Positions 47,992 to 57,131 of a stretch of 64,000 bases of DNA are shown one piece after another. A program made the translations under genes and the position numbers. Each line of letters begins with the position of its first letter. Positions within the stretch are counted from its first letter, which is position 1. Below the pieces are notes generated by a model. That model made no database searches and had not been told where the DNA came from. It saw only the letters and a list, made by a program, of their open reading frames with translations. The stretch spans positions 1-64,000 of the forward strand of contig NZ_JACSQZ010000002.1 in NCBI RefSeq assembly GCF_014836325.1, given 5' to 3'. The DNA is from Clostridium gallinarum. Its GTDB lineage: Bacteria > Bacillota > Clostridia > Clostridiales > Clostridiaceae.

Positions 47992-48660
47992 TTAGTTTGA
48001 TTTCACTATCATACCTTCTAATCTGCTTAAATCCTCTGCAGAACCAATAGCAACTATAATATCATTATCTTCAACTATATCTTCTGCTGATGGAGATAAA
48101 TTTACTTCATCCCCTCTTTTAATTGCCATAACATTAATGCCATACTTACTTCTAAGTCTTAAATCATTTAAGCTTTTTCCAGTCCAATCATCAAGAACCT
48201 GGATTTCCATAACACTATAGTCTTCTGATAGTTCAATATAATCTAATATATTAGCAGATACTAAATTATGAGCTACTCTTACTCCCATATCTTTCTCTGG
48301 AAGTACTACTCTATCTGCACCTATTTTATATAAAACTTTAGCGTGTAAATCACTATGTCCTTTAGCAATTATATACTTTACTCCTAATTCTTTAACTAAT
48401 AATGTTGCCATCACACTTGCTTGAATATTATCACCTATTGTTACTACAGCAACATCAAAGTTTCTAATACCTAGAGACCTTAAAGCATTCTCATCTGTTG
48501 CATCTAATTGAACAGCATGAGTTACACTATCTGCTATTTCTTGAACTATATCCTCATCCTTATCTATAGCTAATACATCATTTCCTAACGAATATAAAGT
48601 TTTTGCAATAGAATAACCAAATCTACCTAGACCTATAATTACAAATTGCTTATTTCCCAT
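47992..48660 (-). CDS. ktrA: KtrA/KtrC-type potassium uptake regulatory subunit
   Basis: A cytoplasmic RCK ring subunit. The RCK_N Rossmann motif is 'VIIGLGRFGYSIAKTL', followed by 'VLAIDKDEDIVQEIAD', and an RCK_C domain (about 140-222). It gates the KtrB channel in response to nucleotides or c-di-AMP. Start candidates are TTG 48681, ATG 48669 and ATG 48660; GGGAG lies best for 48660, which also matches family N-termini. It follows ktrB by 13 bases. Confidence 0.93.
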   Translation of the reverse strand: MGNKQFVIIGLGRFGYSIAKTLYSLGNDVLAIDKDEDIVQEIADSVTHAVQLDATDENALRSLGIRNFDVAVVTIGDNIQASVMATLLVKELGVKYIIAKGHSDLHAKVLYKIGADRVVLPEKDMGVRVAHNLVSANILDYIELSEDYSVMEIQVLDDWTGKSLNDLRLRSKYGINVMAIKRGDEVNLSPSAEDIVEDNDIIVAIGSAEDLSRLEGMIVKSN

Positions 48661-48673
48661 TCTATTCATCTCC

Positions 48674-50014
48674 CTAACCAATTAAAATTTTTCCTTCTGG
48701 ATATTTGTATCCTGATTTCTTACGTTTTCTAGTTAATGATAAAACTACAGTAAGAGGACCCACTCTACCAAAATACATCATTAAAATCATAAGTATTTTT
48801 CCTATTGGACTTAAACTTGGTGTAAGACCTAATGTTAAACCAACTGTTCCAAATCCGGAAGTTGCTTCATATAACAAATCTATAAAACTTGCTCCAACCT
48901 CTGTATAAGATAGTATCATTGTAGATATCATAACTAAAGATACACCAATAAACAATAAAGTAAATGCTTTATACACTAATTCTTTAGTAAATCTTCTTCC
49001 AAATACTTCTGTATCTTCTCTTCCCTTAATAACTGATATAACAGTTAATACTAAAAGTCCAAATGTTACTGTTTTTAATCCTCCTGCTGTTGAACCAGGT
49101 GATCCACCAATAAACATTAATACAATAGTCAAAAATTTACCAGCTAAAGTCATACCCTCTGTTGGGACACTATTAAACCCTGCTGTTCTTGGACTTACTG
49201 ATGCAAAGAAAGAATTTAATAATTTATCTTTTATATTCATATTTCCAATACTTTCAGGATTGTTAAATTCAAATAATAGCATTAAAATAGTACCACCAAA
49301 TACTAGTATTACAGTTGTTATTATTACTAATTTAGAATGGATAGATAATTTTTTAATCCCTTTAAATTCGTATATTTCTAAAAGTACCGCAAAACCTAAT
49401 CCACCTATTATTATTAATGCACTTATTACTAAAATAACTACACTATTGTCATAATAATTTATAAGACTTGTTCCAAACAAATCAAATCCTGCATTACAAA
49501 AAGCAGAAATAGAATGAAATACACTATAAAAAATCCCTCTCCCTATTCCATACTCTGGAACAAATTGAGTAGACAGTAATAATGCTCCAAAAAACTGCAC
49601 AGAAAAAGTAAAAATAAGAATATATTTTACCATCCTTACAAGCCCTTGAATAGAATATGTATTCATAGCTTCTTGCATAACTAATCTTTCTCTTAAAGTT
49701 ATCTTTTTTCCTAGTATTAGAGAAATCAATACTGCAAAGGACATAAAGCCTAACCCACCAATTTCTATTAAAGTCATTATAACAATTTGACCAAATGTAC
49801 TCCAATGTGCACTAGTATTCAAAGTTATTAACCCTGTTACACAAACTGCTGAAGTTGATGTAAATATAGCATCTACGAAATTAGTAGCTTCACCACTTTT
49901 AGATGATATAGGCAATGATAATATTATTGCACCTATAAAAATTGCTACTAAAAATCCTAATGCTAATATTTGTACCCCTTTTAATTTTATTTTACCTTTT
50001 AAACTAAACTGCAT
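48674..50014 (-). CDS. ktrB: KtrB/TrkH-family potassium transporter
   Basis: A pseudo-fourfold membrane protein with four M1-P-M2 units. The first selectivity loop is 'STSAVCVTGLITLNT', and later loops include 'SAFCNAGFDLFGTSL', 'SPRTAGFNSV' and 'TSGFGTVGLTLGL', each with the filter Gly. 446 residues from ATG 50014, which has AGAGGTG; the ATG-less upstream extension to 50035 is not needed. Forms the K+ uptake system with the downstream KtrA. Confidence 0.94.
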   Translation of the reverse strand: MQFSLKGKIKLKGVQILALGFLVAIFIGAIILSLPISSKSGEATNFVDAIFTSTSAVCVTGLITLNTSAHWSTFGQIVIMTLIEIGGLGFMSFAVLISLILGKKITLRERLVMQEAMNTYSIQGLVRMVKYILIFTFSVQFFGALLLSTQFVPEYGIGRGIFYSVFHSISAFCNAGFDLFGTSLINYYDNSVVILVISALIIIGGLGFAVLLEIYEFKGIKKLSIHSKLVIITTVILVFGGTILMLLFEFNNPESIGNMNIKDKLLNSFFASVSPRTAGFNSVPTEGMTLAGKFLTIVLMFIGGSPGSTAGGLKTVTFGLLVLTVISVIKGREDTEVFGRRFTKELVYKAFTLLFIGVSLVMISTMILSYTEVGASFIDLLYEATSGFGTVGLTLGLTPSLSPIGKILMILMMYFGRVGPLTVVLSLTRKRKKSGYKYPEGKILIG

Positions 50015-50091
50015 ATCTTCACCTCTTAGATACACTAAATTTTATATTACCTATTATACACTATTTTCTAGTTATTTATTTATATTATATA

Positions 50092-50116
50092 TAAAAAATG
50101 CGACCTATAGGTCGCA
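50092..50116 (-). terminator. Intrinsic terminator of rpmI-rplT
   Basis: TGCGACC (50099-50105) pairs with GGTCGCA (50110-50116), with TTTTTTAT on the minus strand after it. Confidence 0.85.
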
Positions 50117-50121
50117 GTATG

Positions 50122-50481
50122 TTATTTACTTAATTGACTTTTTGCTAATTCTACTAGATCTGCAAATGCTTTTGGATCATTAATAGCAATTTCAGATAAC
50201 ATTTTTCTGTTCATATCTATTCCAGCTAACTTAATTCCATTTATGAATTTTGAATAAGAAAGACCATTCATTCTTGTAGCTGCATTAATTCTAGCTATCC
50301 AAAGTCTTCTAAAATCTCTCTTCTTTAATCTTCTTCCAACATAAGCGTTTCTTAAAGCTCTTATTACAGATTCATTAGCAGTTTTAAATAATCTACTCTT
50401 TCCACCGTAGTAACCTTTTGCAAGCTTTAATACTTTTTTATGATTTTTACGTGAATTTACCGCTCTTTTAACTCTTGCCAT
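50122..50481 (-). CDS. rplT: 50S ribosomal protein bL20
   Basis: A 119-residue basic protein: '[26 protein letters not shown]' begins the rRNA-binding tail, and the globular part ends '[14 protein letters not shown]'. It is an early assembly protein and the autogenous repressor of the rpmI-rplT leader. It follows rpmI by 19 bases with GGAGG. Confidence 0.98.
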   Translation of the reverse strand: MARVKRAVNSRKNHKKVLKLAKGYYGGKSRLFKTANESVIRALRNAYVGRRLKKRDFRRLWIARINAATRMNGLSYSKFINGIKLAGIDMNRKMLSEIAINDPKAFADLVELAKSQLSK

Positions 50482-50500
50482 GTTTCAAACCTCCTACATA

Positions 50501-50698
50501 CTATAAATATGGTAATAATTTTTTCATTGCTTTTTCTTGAGTAGTTGAAACATAAGCTGTTTTTCTTAAGTTTCTCTTTCTCTTAGAGCTTTTCTTAGTT
50601 AATATATGGCTTTTAAAAGCTTTAGCTCTCTTTAATTTTCCAGTTCCAGTCTTTTTAAATCTTTTTGCTGCACCTCTGTGTGTTTTCATTTTTGGCAT
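50501..50698 (-). CDS. rpmI: 50S ribosomal protein bL35
   Basis: A 65-residue basic protein with '[20 protein letters not shown]' and '[16 protein letters not shown]', typical of bL35. It is first in this operon, because infC, which normally precedes it, is missing. GAGAGGAGG ribosome site. Confidence 0.98.
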   Translation of the reverse strand: MPKMKTHRGAAKRFKKTGTGKLKRAKAFKSHILTKKSSKRKRNLRKTAYVSTTQEKAMKKLLPYL

Positions 50699-50763
50699 AA
50701 TAAAATCCTCCTCTCAAATTATGCTTAATAATAAACTTTTAAACATTATTAAAAGTTTATAAA

Positions 50764-50895
50764 ATAAAAAAGACAGCATAATGCCGTCCTCGTAATATCC
50801 ATTTTTTAATTTAATTTATGATAAATTAAAACATAATATATATACCTTACTAAGCTTTGCCGTAAGGTGAGAAACGGCTTTGTTCCTTCTTGACA
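50764..50895 (-). promoter_or_regulatory. L20-type autoregulatory leader with attenuator
   Basis: The leader contains a conserved hairpin GCCGTTTCTCACCTTACGGC (about 50855-50874) and, near its end, a terminator, GACAGCA (50772-50778) with TGCCGTC (50782-50788), then T's, all before the rpmI ribosome site. This is the layout of Firmicute L20 leaders in which L20 binds and causes termination. The 239-base gap 50699-50937 holds this leader and its promoter only. Confidence 0.8.
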
Positions 50896-50901
50896 CTAGT
50901 T

Positions 50902-50930
50902 ATTATATTATTTGCTAAAAAACTTGTCAA
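50902..50930 (-). promoter_or_regulatory. Strong consensus promoter of rpmI-rplT
   Basis: TTGACA (50925-50930) and TATAAT (50902-50907) on the minus strand, both consensus, with a 17-base spacer. Confidence 0.93.
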
Positions 50931-50937
50931 CATTATT

Positions 50938-51828
50938 TTAAAATTTAACTTGTTTTTCAGCGCATAAATTACAATCTTTGCAAAAACTCACCTTATTTCC
51001 AAAAACATTTTCAATTGTATTAATAAATTCCTTGTTAATACAATTTTCCTTACCATGTATCACTACACTCTTTGGAGCATTAGTTATTAATCCGCTAATA
51101 ATTATATCCTCCATTTTTACTTCATTATCTACTTTACACTCTATAATTTCCTTCATAAATTCACTAAAAATATCTTTTTTATCAATATCTACTATTGAGT
51201 AATTTCCTTCTCCATCAATAATAATATTTACTTTTTCAATTTTACTTTCTTGAATTTCAACAAAATATTTTAGCAATTTAATAAATTCCCTATATTCTTT
51301 TTCTACCATATAAGTTTCAATTACTTTATCTACTATACTCTCTATATCTTCTCTAAGTTCTTTCATTCTAAATCTTATAAATCCATTAATATTTATTTCA
51401 GAATTTTCCTCTAAGCAAATCTTAATTTTTTCTATTATATTATTTATTTTATTAAGACAATATATTAAATTGTCAAAGCTAATTGAATCATTATTAAATA
51501 ATACCTTCATTATTTGATCTTCAATTTCTATTATCTCATCTTGCTTTAAAAAGAAATAATTTTCTGTTAAATAATCAAACATTTCTTTATTTTTATATTC
51601 TTCTAATACAATTTTATATAGTATATTGCTTATATATAAATTTACAATTTCTTTAACTCTTTCATTATAACTACTATCATCACATAAAATTTTTACTATA
51701 TGGTTTTCTAATTCCACACTTTCTACTATTCCTATTTTGATGTCTTTTTTCTTAAGTAAAGATCTTAATTCTTGAATTTCACTAATAAAATCCAAGTTAT
51801 TATTATAAACAAGTCTTAAAACAAGCAT
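50938..51828 (-). CDS. ytxC: YtxC-like sporulation-associated protein
   Basis: It is 296 residues from ATG 51828, which has a GGGAGTGG site; the frame continues to 51882 without a better site. The helical N-terminus ('MLVLRLVYNNNLDFISEIQE') and the core 'FLKQDEIIEIEDQIMKVLF', 'NINGFIRFRMKELREDIESI' and C-terminal Cys pair 'CKDCNLCAE' fit the YtxC family, which in Bacillus precedes thrS. Its function is unknown. Not followed by thrS here. Confidence 0.8.
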   Translation of the reverse strand: MLVLRLVYNNNLDFISEIQELRSLLKKKDIKIGIVESVELENHIVKILCDDSSYNERVKEIVNLYISNILYKIVLEEYKNKEMFDYLTENYFFLKQDEIIEIEDQIMKVLFNNDSISFDNLIYCLNKINNIIEKIKICLEENSEININGFIRFRMKELREDIESIVDKVIETYMVEKEYREFIKLLKYFVEIQESKIEKVNIIIDGEGNYSIVDIDKKDIFSEFMKEIIECKVDNEVKMEDIIISGLITNAPKSVVIHGKENCINKEFINTIENVFGNKVSFCKDCNLCAEKQVKF

Positions 51829-51958
51829 GGATTCCACTCCCTTTCTAATAATAGTATGTATAAAAAAATCAACTATATTCAAAAATTATTTCTTACTAAT
51901 CGACAAATAATAATAAATATTTTATAATAAAAAAAATAAAATTGATTAGGAGATTATA

Positions 51959-52660
51959 ATGTTTTGCTTTGTAGATTATAGAACTAGTTGTCATGAAAAA
52001 GAAATTTTAAGCTCTCTAAATTTAGATATAATTGAAATTCCTCGTTACCCTAACTTATATAAAGCTATTGATGGGCATGTAGATATACAAGTGCATATAT
52101 TAGATAAAAGCCAAAAAAAAATTTTAATAAATAGAGATATGGATATTAAATTTAAAAACACTTTAAATAATTTAAATATTTCTTATATAGATAGTAAAAG
52201 CTTTTTAAAAACAAATTATCCAAATAATATATGTTTAAACGCTCTTAATATTAGTAATTACTTCATTCATAATTTGAAATATACTGATGAAAATTTATTG
52301 TTTTATAATAAAGATAAAAATTTAATTAATGTAAAGCAAGGTTACACTAAATGCTCATGTTTGCCAGTTTCAGATAAAGCCCTTATAACTAACGATATTG
52401 GAATATATAAAACTTTATTAAAATACAATTTTGATATATTACTTTTACCTCCTGGAGATATAGTACTAGAAGGGTTAGATTATGGTTTTATCGGAGGTAC
52501 TGGAGGATTAATAACACCTGACACAATGGCCTTCTTTGGTAATTTAGACTTTTATAAATATGGTGAAGAAGTAAAGATATTTTTAAGTAAATATGACGTT
52601 AAACCAGTTTATCTTAAAAATACAAAATTAATTGATAGAGGTAGCCTTTTTGTGCTTTAG
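51959..52660 (+). CDS. Uncharacterised protein, DUF6873-like (GME fold?)
   Basis: A 233-residue protein starting 'MFCFVDYRTSCHEKEIL'. It contains 'YKAIDGHVDIQVHIL', 'TKCSCLPVSDKALITNDIGI' and 'GLDYGFIGGTGGLITPDTMAF', which resemble a guanidino-group-modifying/agmatine deiminase-like fold of a clostridial family often listed as DUF6873. The Cys-X-Cys near 137-139 and the GGTGG loop are candidate active-site features. It is a lone gene, convergent to the HD gene, with GGAG before the ATG. Family recalled from memory, function unknown. Confidence 0.65.
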   Translation: MFCFVDYRTSCHEKEILSSLNLDIIEIPRYPNLYKAIDGHVDIQVHILDKSQKKILINRDMDIKFKNTLNNLNISYIDSKSFLKTNYPNNICLNALNISNYFIHNLKYTDENLLFYNKDKNLINVKQGYTKCSCLPVSDKALITNDIGIYKTLLKYNFDILLLPPGDIVLEGLDYGFIGGTGGLITPDTMAFFGNLDFYKYGEEVKIFLSKYDVKPVYLKNTKLIDRGSLFVL

Positions 52661-52733
52661 TCTTTATTATAATACGTATTATTAATATAAATGTTTCTAA
52701 ATTTATATTAATATATCTTATAAAGAATAAAAT

Positions 52734-52818
52734 AAGAGATAAACATTATATTCCTTGCTCCGTCGCATGCGCTCCAAGTCGCCGTCATACAATGTTTATC
52801 TCTTTTCAAACTAAAGGA
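52734..52818. repeat. Intergenic repeat element, copy 2
   Basis: Second copy of the element at 30361-30447, in the same orientation: AAGAGATAAACATT (52734-52747), GC-rich core with CGCATGCG, and AATGTTTATCTCTT (52791-52804), then CAAACTAAAGGAA. It lies between a convergent gene pair. The flanks outside the element are unrelated except for being AT-rich. Confidence 0.85.
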
Positions 52819-52872
52819 AGAAAAGTATAAATAGTTAATAATAAGGCATAACTTTTTATACTTTCATATACA

Positions 52873-52923
52873 TAAAAAACATTGTAATTAAATAGGAGGA
52901 AAACCTCCTATTTAATTACAATG
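52873..52923 (-). terminator. Long perfect terminator of the HD gene
   Basis: A perfect 20-bp stem (52880-52899 with 52904-52923) and an AAAA loop. Its upstream arm includes the last codons and the TAG of the HD gene; a U run follows on the minus strand. Confidence 0.9.
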
Positions 52924-53576
52924 TCGTTTATTTTTTGTAACCTTTTACTAATTTCAATATTTATATTCGCTTCATATCTTTCTATCTTTTCTAAAATAAA
53001 TTCAACTTCATTAATAGTATCTATTTTCTCTTCTATACCTTTACTTCCTCTACCTAATTTATCACATATAAACAATAATATTATATCATTATAATTGCTG
53101 CTTTTAATTAGTTTTTCAATATCTGCAAAAGGTAAATCCTTTAATATATAAATGTGGTGCATATGGAATCTAACTATTTCTGAAATATTTACAGCCTCTT
53201 CTTCATTCATATAATTTTTTAATATTTTATATGTAATTTTTTCTCCTTCTATATCATGATTATATGACCTATATCTTCCTTTAATAAATCTAGTAGTTTT
53301 AACTTTTCCTATATCATGAAATATTGAACTCCACATAAAGTTTTTACTATTTTCTGAATACTCTTTTATTCTTGCTGCTAAATCTACAACCATCTTAGTA
53401 TGATTCCATACATTACCTTCAGGATGAAATTTTTTATCTTGAGGTACATTTTTCAAATCCCCTATAATCCTAAAGTCACTTTTTATAAACTCATCTTCTT
53501 TAAATAGCTTTTCTAATTCTATTGAAGGTTTATTACTATTCAAAAGAATATCATTTATCTTATTAAAAACACTCAT
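52908..53576 (-). CDS. HD-domain protein
   Basis: A 222-residue HD phosphohydrolase-type protein. The metal ligands are in 'NVWNHTKMVVDLA', 'SIFHDIGKVKTTRF' (His-Asp) and 'IVRFHMHHIYIL'. The arrangement resembles the HD half of tRNA nucleotidyltransferases or small nucleotidases, without a nucleotidyltransferase domain. The substrate is unknown. GGAGGTGAT ribosome site; lone gene. Confidence 0.85.
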   Translation of the reverse strand: MSVFNKINDILLNSNKPSIELEKLFKEDEFIKSDFRIIGDLKNVPQDKKFHPEGNVWNHTKMVVDLAARIKEYSENSKNFMWSSIFHDIGKVKTTRFIKGRYRSYNHDIEGEKITYKILKNYMNEEEAVNISEIVRFHMHHIYILKDLPFADIEKLIKSSNYNDIILLFICDKLGRGSKGIEEKIDTINEVEFILEKIERYEANINIEISKRLQKINDIVIK

Positions 53577-53670
53577 TATATCACCTCCTATATATTATTA
53601 TATTTATCAATAAATTTTATTAAAAATAGTGTCAAAATTTTAAAACAAGCATAATCTATTATTATAACTA

Positions 53671-53745
<75 letters not shown>

Positions 53746-53765
53746 ATATATTATATTAAATTAAA

Positions 53766-53833
53766 AATCCCCAAATAGTTAACAAATATTTACCTCTAAA
53801 GGTATTTTTAAATTTGTCTACTATATGGGGATT
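53766..53833 (-). terminator. Long imperfect hairpin, probable hslO / tRNA-Cys terminator
   Basis: AATCCCC (53766-53772) pairs with GGGGATT (53827-53833), extended inward by imperfect ATAGT-AACAAAT with ATTTGT-ACTAT and TACCT with AGGTA. It forms an almost continuous 68-base hairpin. On the minus strand GGGGATT is followed by TTTAATTT, so it probably ends the hslO transcript. Confidence 0.65.
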
Positions 53834-53904
53834 CTCTATATTGCTATACTTTTAAAATTAAATTTTATTATTTAACTTAAACTCACAATACTTATATCTT
53901 AAAA

Positions 53905-54789
53905 TTATTTATTTCTAGCTTTGTTTAAAATTTCTCCAATTTCTTCATGAGTAAACTTATAAGCAGCATTACAGAAATTGCATCTTACTTCTTCTTCTTT
54001 TTTATCATTATATATTTCTTCTAAATCCTTTTCTCCAATAGAAACTAAAACTGACTCAACTCTTTCTCTTGTACAATCACATTTAAATTCTGGTTGCATC
54101 TCTTCTAATATATTTAAATCCATATCTTCAAATATAAATTCTATAACTTTTTCAATGCTTCCATGCTCTAATAACATTGTGGTTAAAGAAGGTAACTCTT
54201 CTAATCTATATGTAAGCAAGTCTGATAATAACTCATCAGCATCTGGCATCATTTGTATTATAAATCCTCCAGCCATTTTAATTGAATAATCCGTATCAAC
54301 TAAAACTCCTAATGCAACTGCAGATGGTGTTTGCTCTGAAACAGTAAAGTAATATGCTAAATCTTCAGCTACTTCACCTGTATATATAGGAACTTGACCT
54401 ATATAAGGATCCTTCATTCCTAAGTCTCTAATTACAGTAAATTCTCCATTAGTTCCTATATATCCACCAACATCTAATTTACCCTTAGAGTTAAGAGGTA
54501 ACTCTCCATAAGGATTTCCAATATAACCTTTTACTATTCCACCTTCATAAGCTGTAACTGTTATACCTTTTGCTTCTCCTCCACCATTAATTTTTAAAGT
54601 AATTACATCCTTATCTGATTTTAATGTTACTCCCATTAAAGAACCAGCTGTTAGCATTCTTCCTAGCGCTGCAGCTGCAACTGGAGAGCATTCATGAACA
54701 CTTGTACCTGTATTAACTAAATTTGTTGTTTCTCCAGCAATAATTCTAATCATCCCATCTTTTGCCGTAGCTCTTATAATTTTATCCAT
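53905..54789 (-). CDS. hslO: Hsp33 redox-regulated chaperone
   Basis: An oxidation-activated holdase. The N-terminal core is '[21 protein letters not shown]' (3-23) and '[22 protein letters not shown]' follows in the linker. The C-terminal zinc site has '[10 protein letters not shown]' and 'RCNFCNAAY'. 294 residues, normal. Its ATG overlaps the stop of the methyltransferase gene (TAATG), so the two are translationally coupled. Confidence 0.97.
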   Translation of the reverse strand: MDKIIRATAKDGMIRIIAGETTNLVNTGTSVHECSPVAAAALGRMLTAGSLMGVTLKSDKDVITLKINGGGEAKGITVTAYEGGIVKGYIGNPYGELPLNSKGKLDVGGYIGTNGEFTVIRDLGMKDPYIGQVPIYTGEVAEDLAYYFTVSEQTPSAVALGVLVDTDYSIKMAGGFIIQMMPDADELLSDLLTYRLEELPSLTTMLLEHGSIEKVIEFIFEDMDLNILEEMQPEFKCDCTRERVESVLVSIGEKDLEEIYNDKKEEEVRCNFCNAAYKFTHEEIGEILNKARNK

Positions 54790-55544
54790 TAAAATTCCTC
54801 CATTTTATTCATCTTTTTTACAACATACACTATTCTTTCCGTGTTATTGGAAACACTTAAATTAGTGTAGCCATCAAATTTACCTATAAGATTAAATCCT
54901 ACTTTTTTTAAGTTTTCTTCTATAAACTCCTCAGTATAGGCTCTTTCCAAATGTTCTTCTTCAAATCTTTCATATAATTCCCCTCTTTTTACAAAGAAAG
55001 TTAAATACATACTTAATATTTCTTCTTCAAATACATTTTCCCAAGTATAAAAAACATCTTCTTCACTATATGTATATATATTATTTCCTAAAATACTTGA
55101 AAGTTTATAGTATGAATTTATATCGAAAATAAATACTCCATTATCATCTAAATGATTTTTTACACTTCTTAAATAATTAATAAATTTATCTTCTTCAATT
55201 ATATAATTGCTAGAATCTAATACTGATGTTATTAAATCAAACTTTCTATTTAATGTTAGTTCGCTCATGTCTTGGCAAAGTATTTTACATTTTACTTTTT
55301 CTTTTTTTAACTTTTCAAAAGCTTCTCTTAACATATCTTCTGATAAGTCAACAGCAAAAGCTTCTTTAAAATTTTTAGCTAATCTTAAAGTTACATTCCC
55401 TGTTCCACAAGCTATATCTAAGTAGTTATTAAAATTTATTTTTTGCTCTTTACAAATTTCTATTATCCTAGAACACATAGAATCATAATCAATGTCTTCA
55501 TATATTAATTCATCGTAAATTTCAGCAAAATCTCCGTATGCCAA
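54789..55544 (-). CDS. Class I SAM-dependent methyltransferase
   Basis: A 251-residue Rossmann methyltransferase: motif I '[17 protein letters not shown]' (about 42-58), '[13 protein letters not shown]', and '[15 protein letters not shown]'. The all-alpha/beta C-terminal part resembles YqeM-like enzymes. The substrate is not evident. Start is TTG with GGGGG. Coupled to hslO by a TAATG overlap. Confidence 0.88.
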   Translation of the reverse strand: MAYGDFAEIYDELIYEDIDYDSMCSRIIEICKEQKINFNNYLDIACGTGNVTLRLAKNFKEAFAVDLSEDMLREAFEKLKKEKVKCKILCQDMSELTLNRKFDLITSVLDSSNYIIEEDKFINYLRSVKNHLDDNGVFIFDINSYYKLSSILGNNIYTYSEEDVFYTWENVFEEEILSMYLTFFVKRGELYERFEEEHLERAYTEEFIEENLKKVGFNLIGKFDGYTNLSVSNNTERIVYVVKKMNKMEEF

Positions 55545-55693
55545 AGTAATACCCCCATTGCTATTATATAGTAATAATAAGTATTCTACATCTAATCTAA
55601 CTATATTTTAAATCATAGTAATTTACTTCATTATATATATTAAATGTAAAATTTATTTTAGTCAATGAGTTAATGAAAGCATTGTAAATTTCT

Positions 55694-55945
55694 CTATTTT
55701 CTTCCCAATATTTCATCATTAGTTGGTATTTTAAGCATTCTCTTTCTTTTAGTCATAATACCTCCAATTCTTCCAGTTTCTTCTGCTGTTAGTCCTCCCC
55801 ATCCATATGTATCTACTTTTTCCTTTAATCCTAATTCATCTGCAATTTCATATTTAATTTTCTCTCTTAATATTTCAGCATCTGTAAGTTCCTTATTTGA
55901 TTTTATTTTTGATTTTATTATCTTTTTTAATGGTGTTTTACTCAT
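55694..55945 (-). CDS. Small acid-soluble spore protein, alpha/beta type (divergent)
   Basis: An 83-residue protein. The SASP signatures are 'IKYEIADELGL' and 'GWGGLTAEETGRIGGIMTKR', which bind spore DNA and protect it from UV and heat. It has a longer basic N-terminus and a C-terminal tail ('KIPTNDEILGRK') than the major SASPs, so it resembles a minor clostridial variant. ATG 55945 has GGGGG; the frame extends to 56005 without a ribosome site. Probably sigma-G controlled; the promoter is not certain. Confidence 0.88.
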   Translation of the reverse strand: MSKTPLKKIIKSKIKSNKELTDAEILREKIKYEIADELGLKEKVDTYGWGGLTAEETGRIGGIMTKRKRMLKIPTNDEILGRK

Positions 55946-56058
55946 TTTATTACCCCCTATAAATTTAATATTTATATTTTCCCCAATATTTTTTTCAATA
56001 TGCAAATAAATTTATTTATCACTTTATACAAGAAAATTTTATATATTATAATAAAGTA

Positions 56059-56087
56059 TTGAATTTTTTCAATTATTTAACTATAGT
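56059..56087 (+). promoter_or_regulatory. Promoter of the asd-dapA-dapB operon
   Basis: TTGAAT (56059-56064) and TATAGT (56082-56087) with a 17-base spacer; the leader is only about 45 bases. Confidence 0.7.
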
Positions 56088-56138
56088 TATTAGTAAGTAT
56101 ATTTTTATATTTACTTATAATAAAAGGGGGAAAAGTTT

Positions 56139-57131
56139 ATGTACAATGTTGCTATAGTTGGGGCTACTGGTAATGTAGGTCGAAAGTTTTTAGAAATTCT
56201 AGAAGAAAGGAATTTTCCTATTAAAAATCTATATCTTTTTGCATCAAAAAGATCTGCTGGTTTGGAGCTATCATTTAAAGGCAATAAGTATTTTGTTGAA
56301 GAAACATCCGAAGAAAATATTAAAAATAAGAAAATTGATTTTGCTTTATTTTCAGCTGGTGGAGATGTTAGTTTAAAATTCTCACCAATATTTTCATCTT
56401 ATGGTGCTGTTGTTATAGATAATTCTAGTGCTTTTAGAATGGATAAAAATGTTCCTTTAGTTGTTCCTGAGGTTAATCCTGAGGATATTAAACTTCATAA
56501 TGGAATTATAGCTAATCCGAACTGTTCTACAATACAAGCAATGATTCCATTAAAAGCTCTAATGGATAATTACGGAATAAAAAGAATAGTATATTCTACT
56601 TATCAAGCAGTCTCAGGTGCAGGTGTTCAAGGAATATCTGATTTAGAAGATGGGTTAAATGGAAAACCACCTAAGAAATTCCCTTATCCAATAGCTGGTA
56701 ATTGTTTACCTCAAATAGATGTATTCTTAGAAAATGGTTATACAAAAGAAGAAATTAAAATGATCGAAGAAACAAAAAAAATTCTTCACAATAATAATTT
56801 AAAAATTACAGCAACTACTGTTAGAGTACCTGTATTAAATAGTCATAGCGAAAGTATAAATGTTGAACTTGAAAAACCATTTGAATTAAGTGATATATTT
56901 GACTTATTTAATAATACAAATGGTATAACACTTTATGATGATATTAATAATTTAAAGTATCCTACACCTCTAATGGCAAGTGGTAAAGATGGTGTTTTTA
57001 TTGGACGTGTTAGAAGGGATTTTAGCATAGATAATGGATTAAACCTATGGGTAGTTGCTGATAATATTAGAAAAGGAGCTGCACTTAATGCAGTCCAAAT
57101 AGCTGAACTATTAATAGGGAGTGATATGTAA
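56139..57131 (+). CDS. asd: Aspartate-semialdehyde dehydrogenase
   Basis: It reduces aspartyl phosphate to aspartate semialdehyde. NADP binding is '[17 protein letters not shown]' (5-21), and the catalytic Cys129 is in '[13 protein letters not shown]'; '[11 protein letters not shown]' also matches. 330 residues. First gene of asd-dapA-dapB; its TAA overlaps the dapA ATG. Confidence 0.97.
   Translation: MYNVAIVGATGNVGRKFLEILEERNFPIKNLYLFASKRSAGLELSFKGNKYFVEETSEENIKNKKIDFALFSAGGDVSLKFSPIFSSYGAVVIDNSSAFRMDKNVPLVVPEVNPEDIKLHNGIIANPNCSTIQAMIPLKALMDNYGIKRIVYSTYQAVSGAGVQGISDLEDGLNGKPPKKFPYPIAGNCLPQIDVFLENGYTKEEIKMIEETKKILHNNNLKITATTVRVPVLNSHSESINVELEKPFELSDIFDLFNNTNGITLYDDINNLKYPTPLMASGKDGVFIGRVRRDFSIDNGLNLWVVADNIRKGAALNAVQIAELLIGSDM

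Noticed and set aside
50699-50937. A hidden infC with a non-standard start before rpmI
   Set aside because: The gap is 239 bases, mostly leader and promoter; IF3 needs about 500 bases and no IF3 motif is seen in any frame.
56088-56138. Possible lysine riboswitch before asd
   Set aside because: The leader after the promoter is only about 45-50 bases, far too short for a lysine riboswitch, and no terminator is present.
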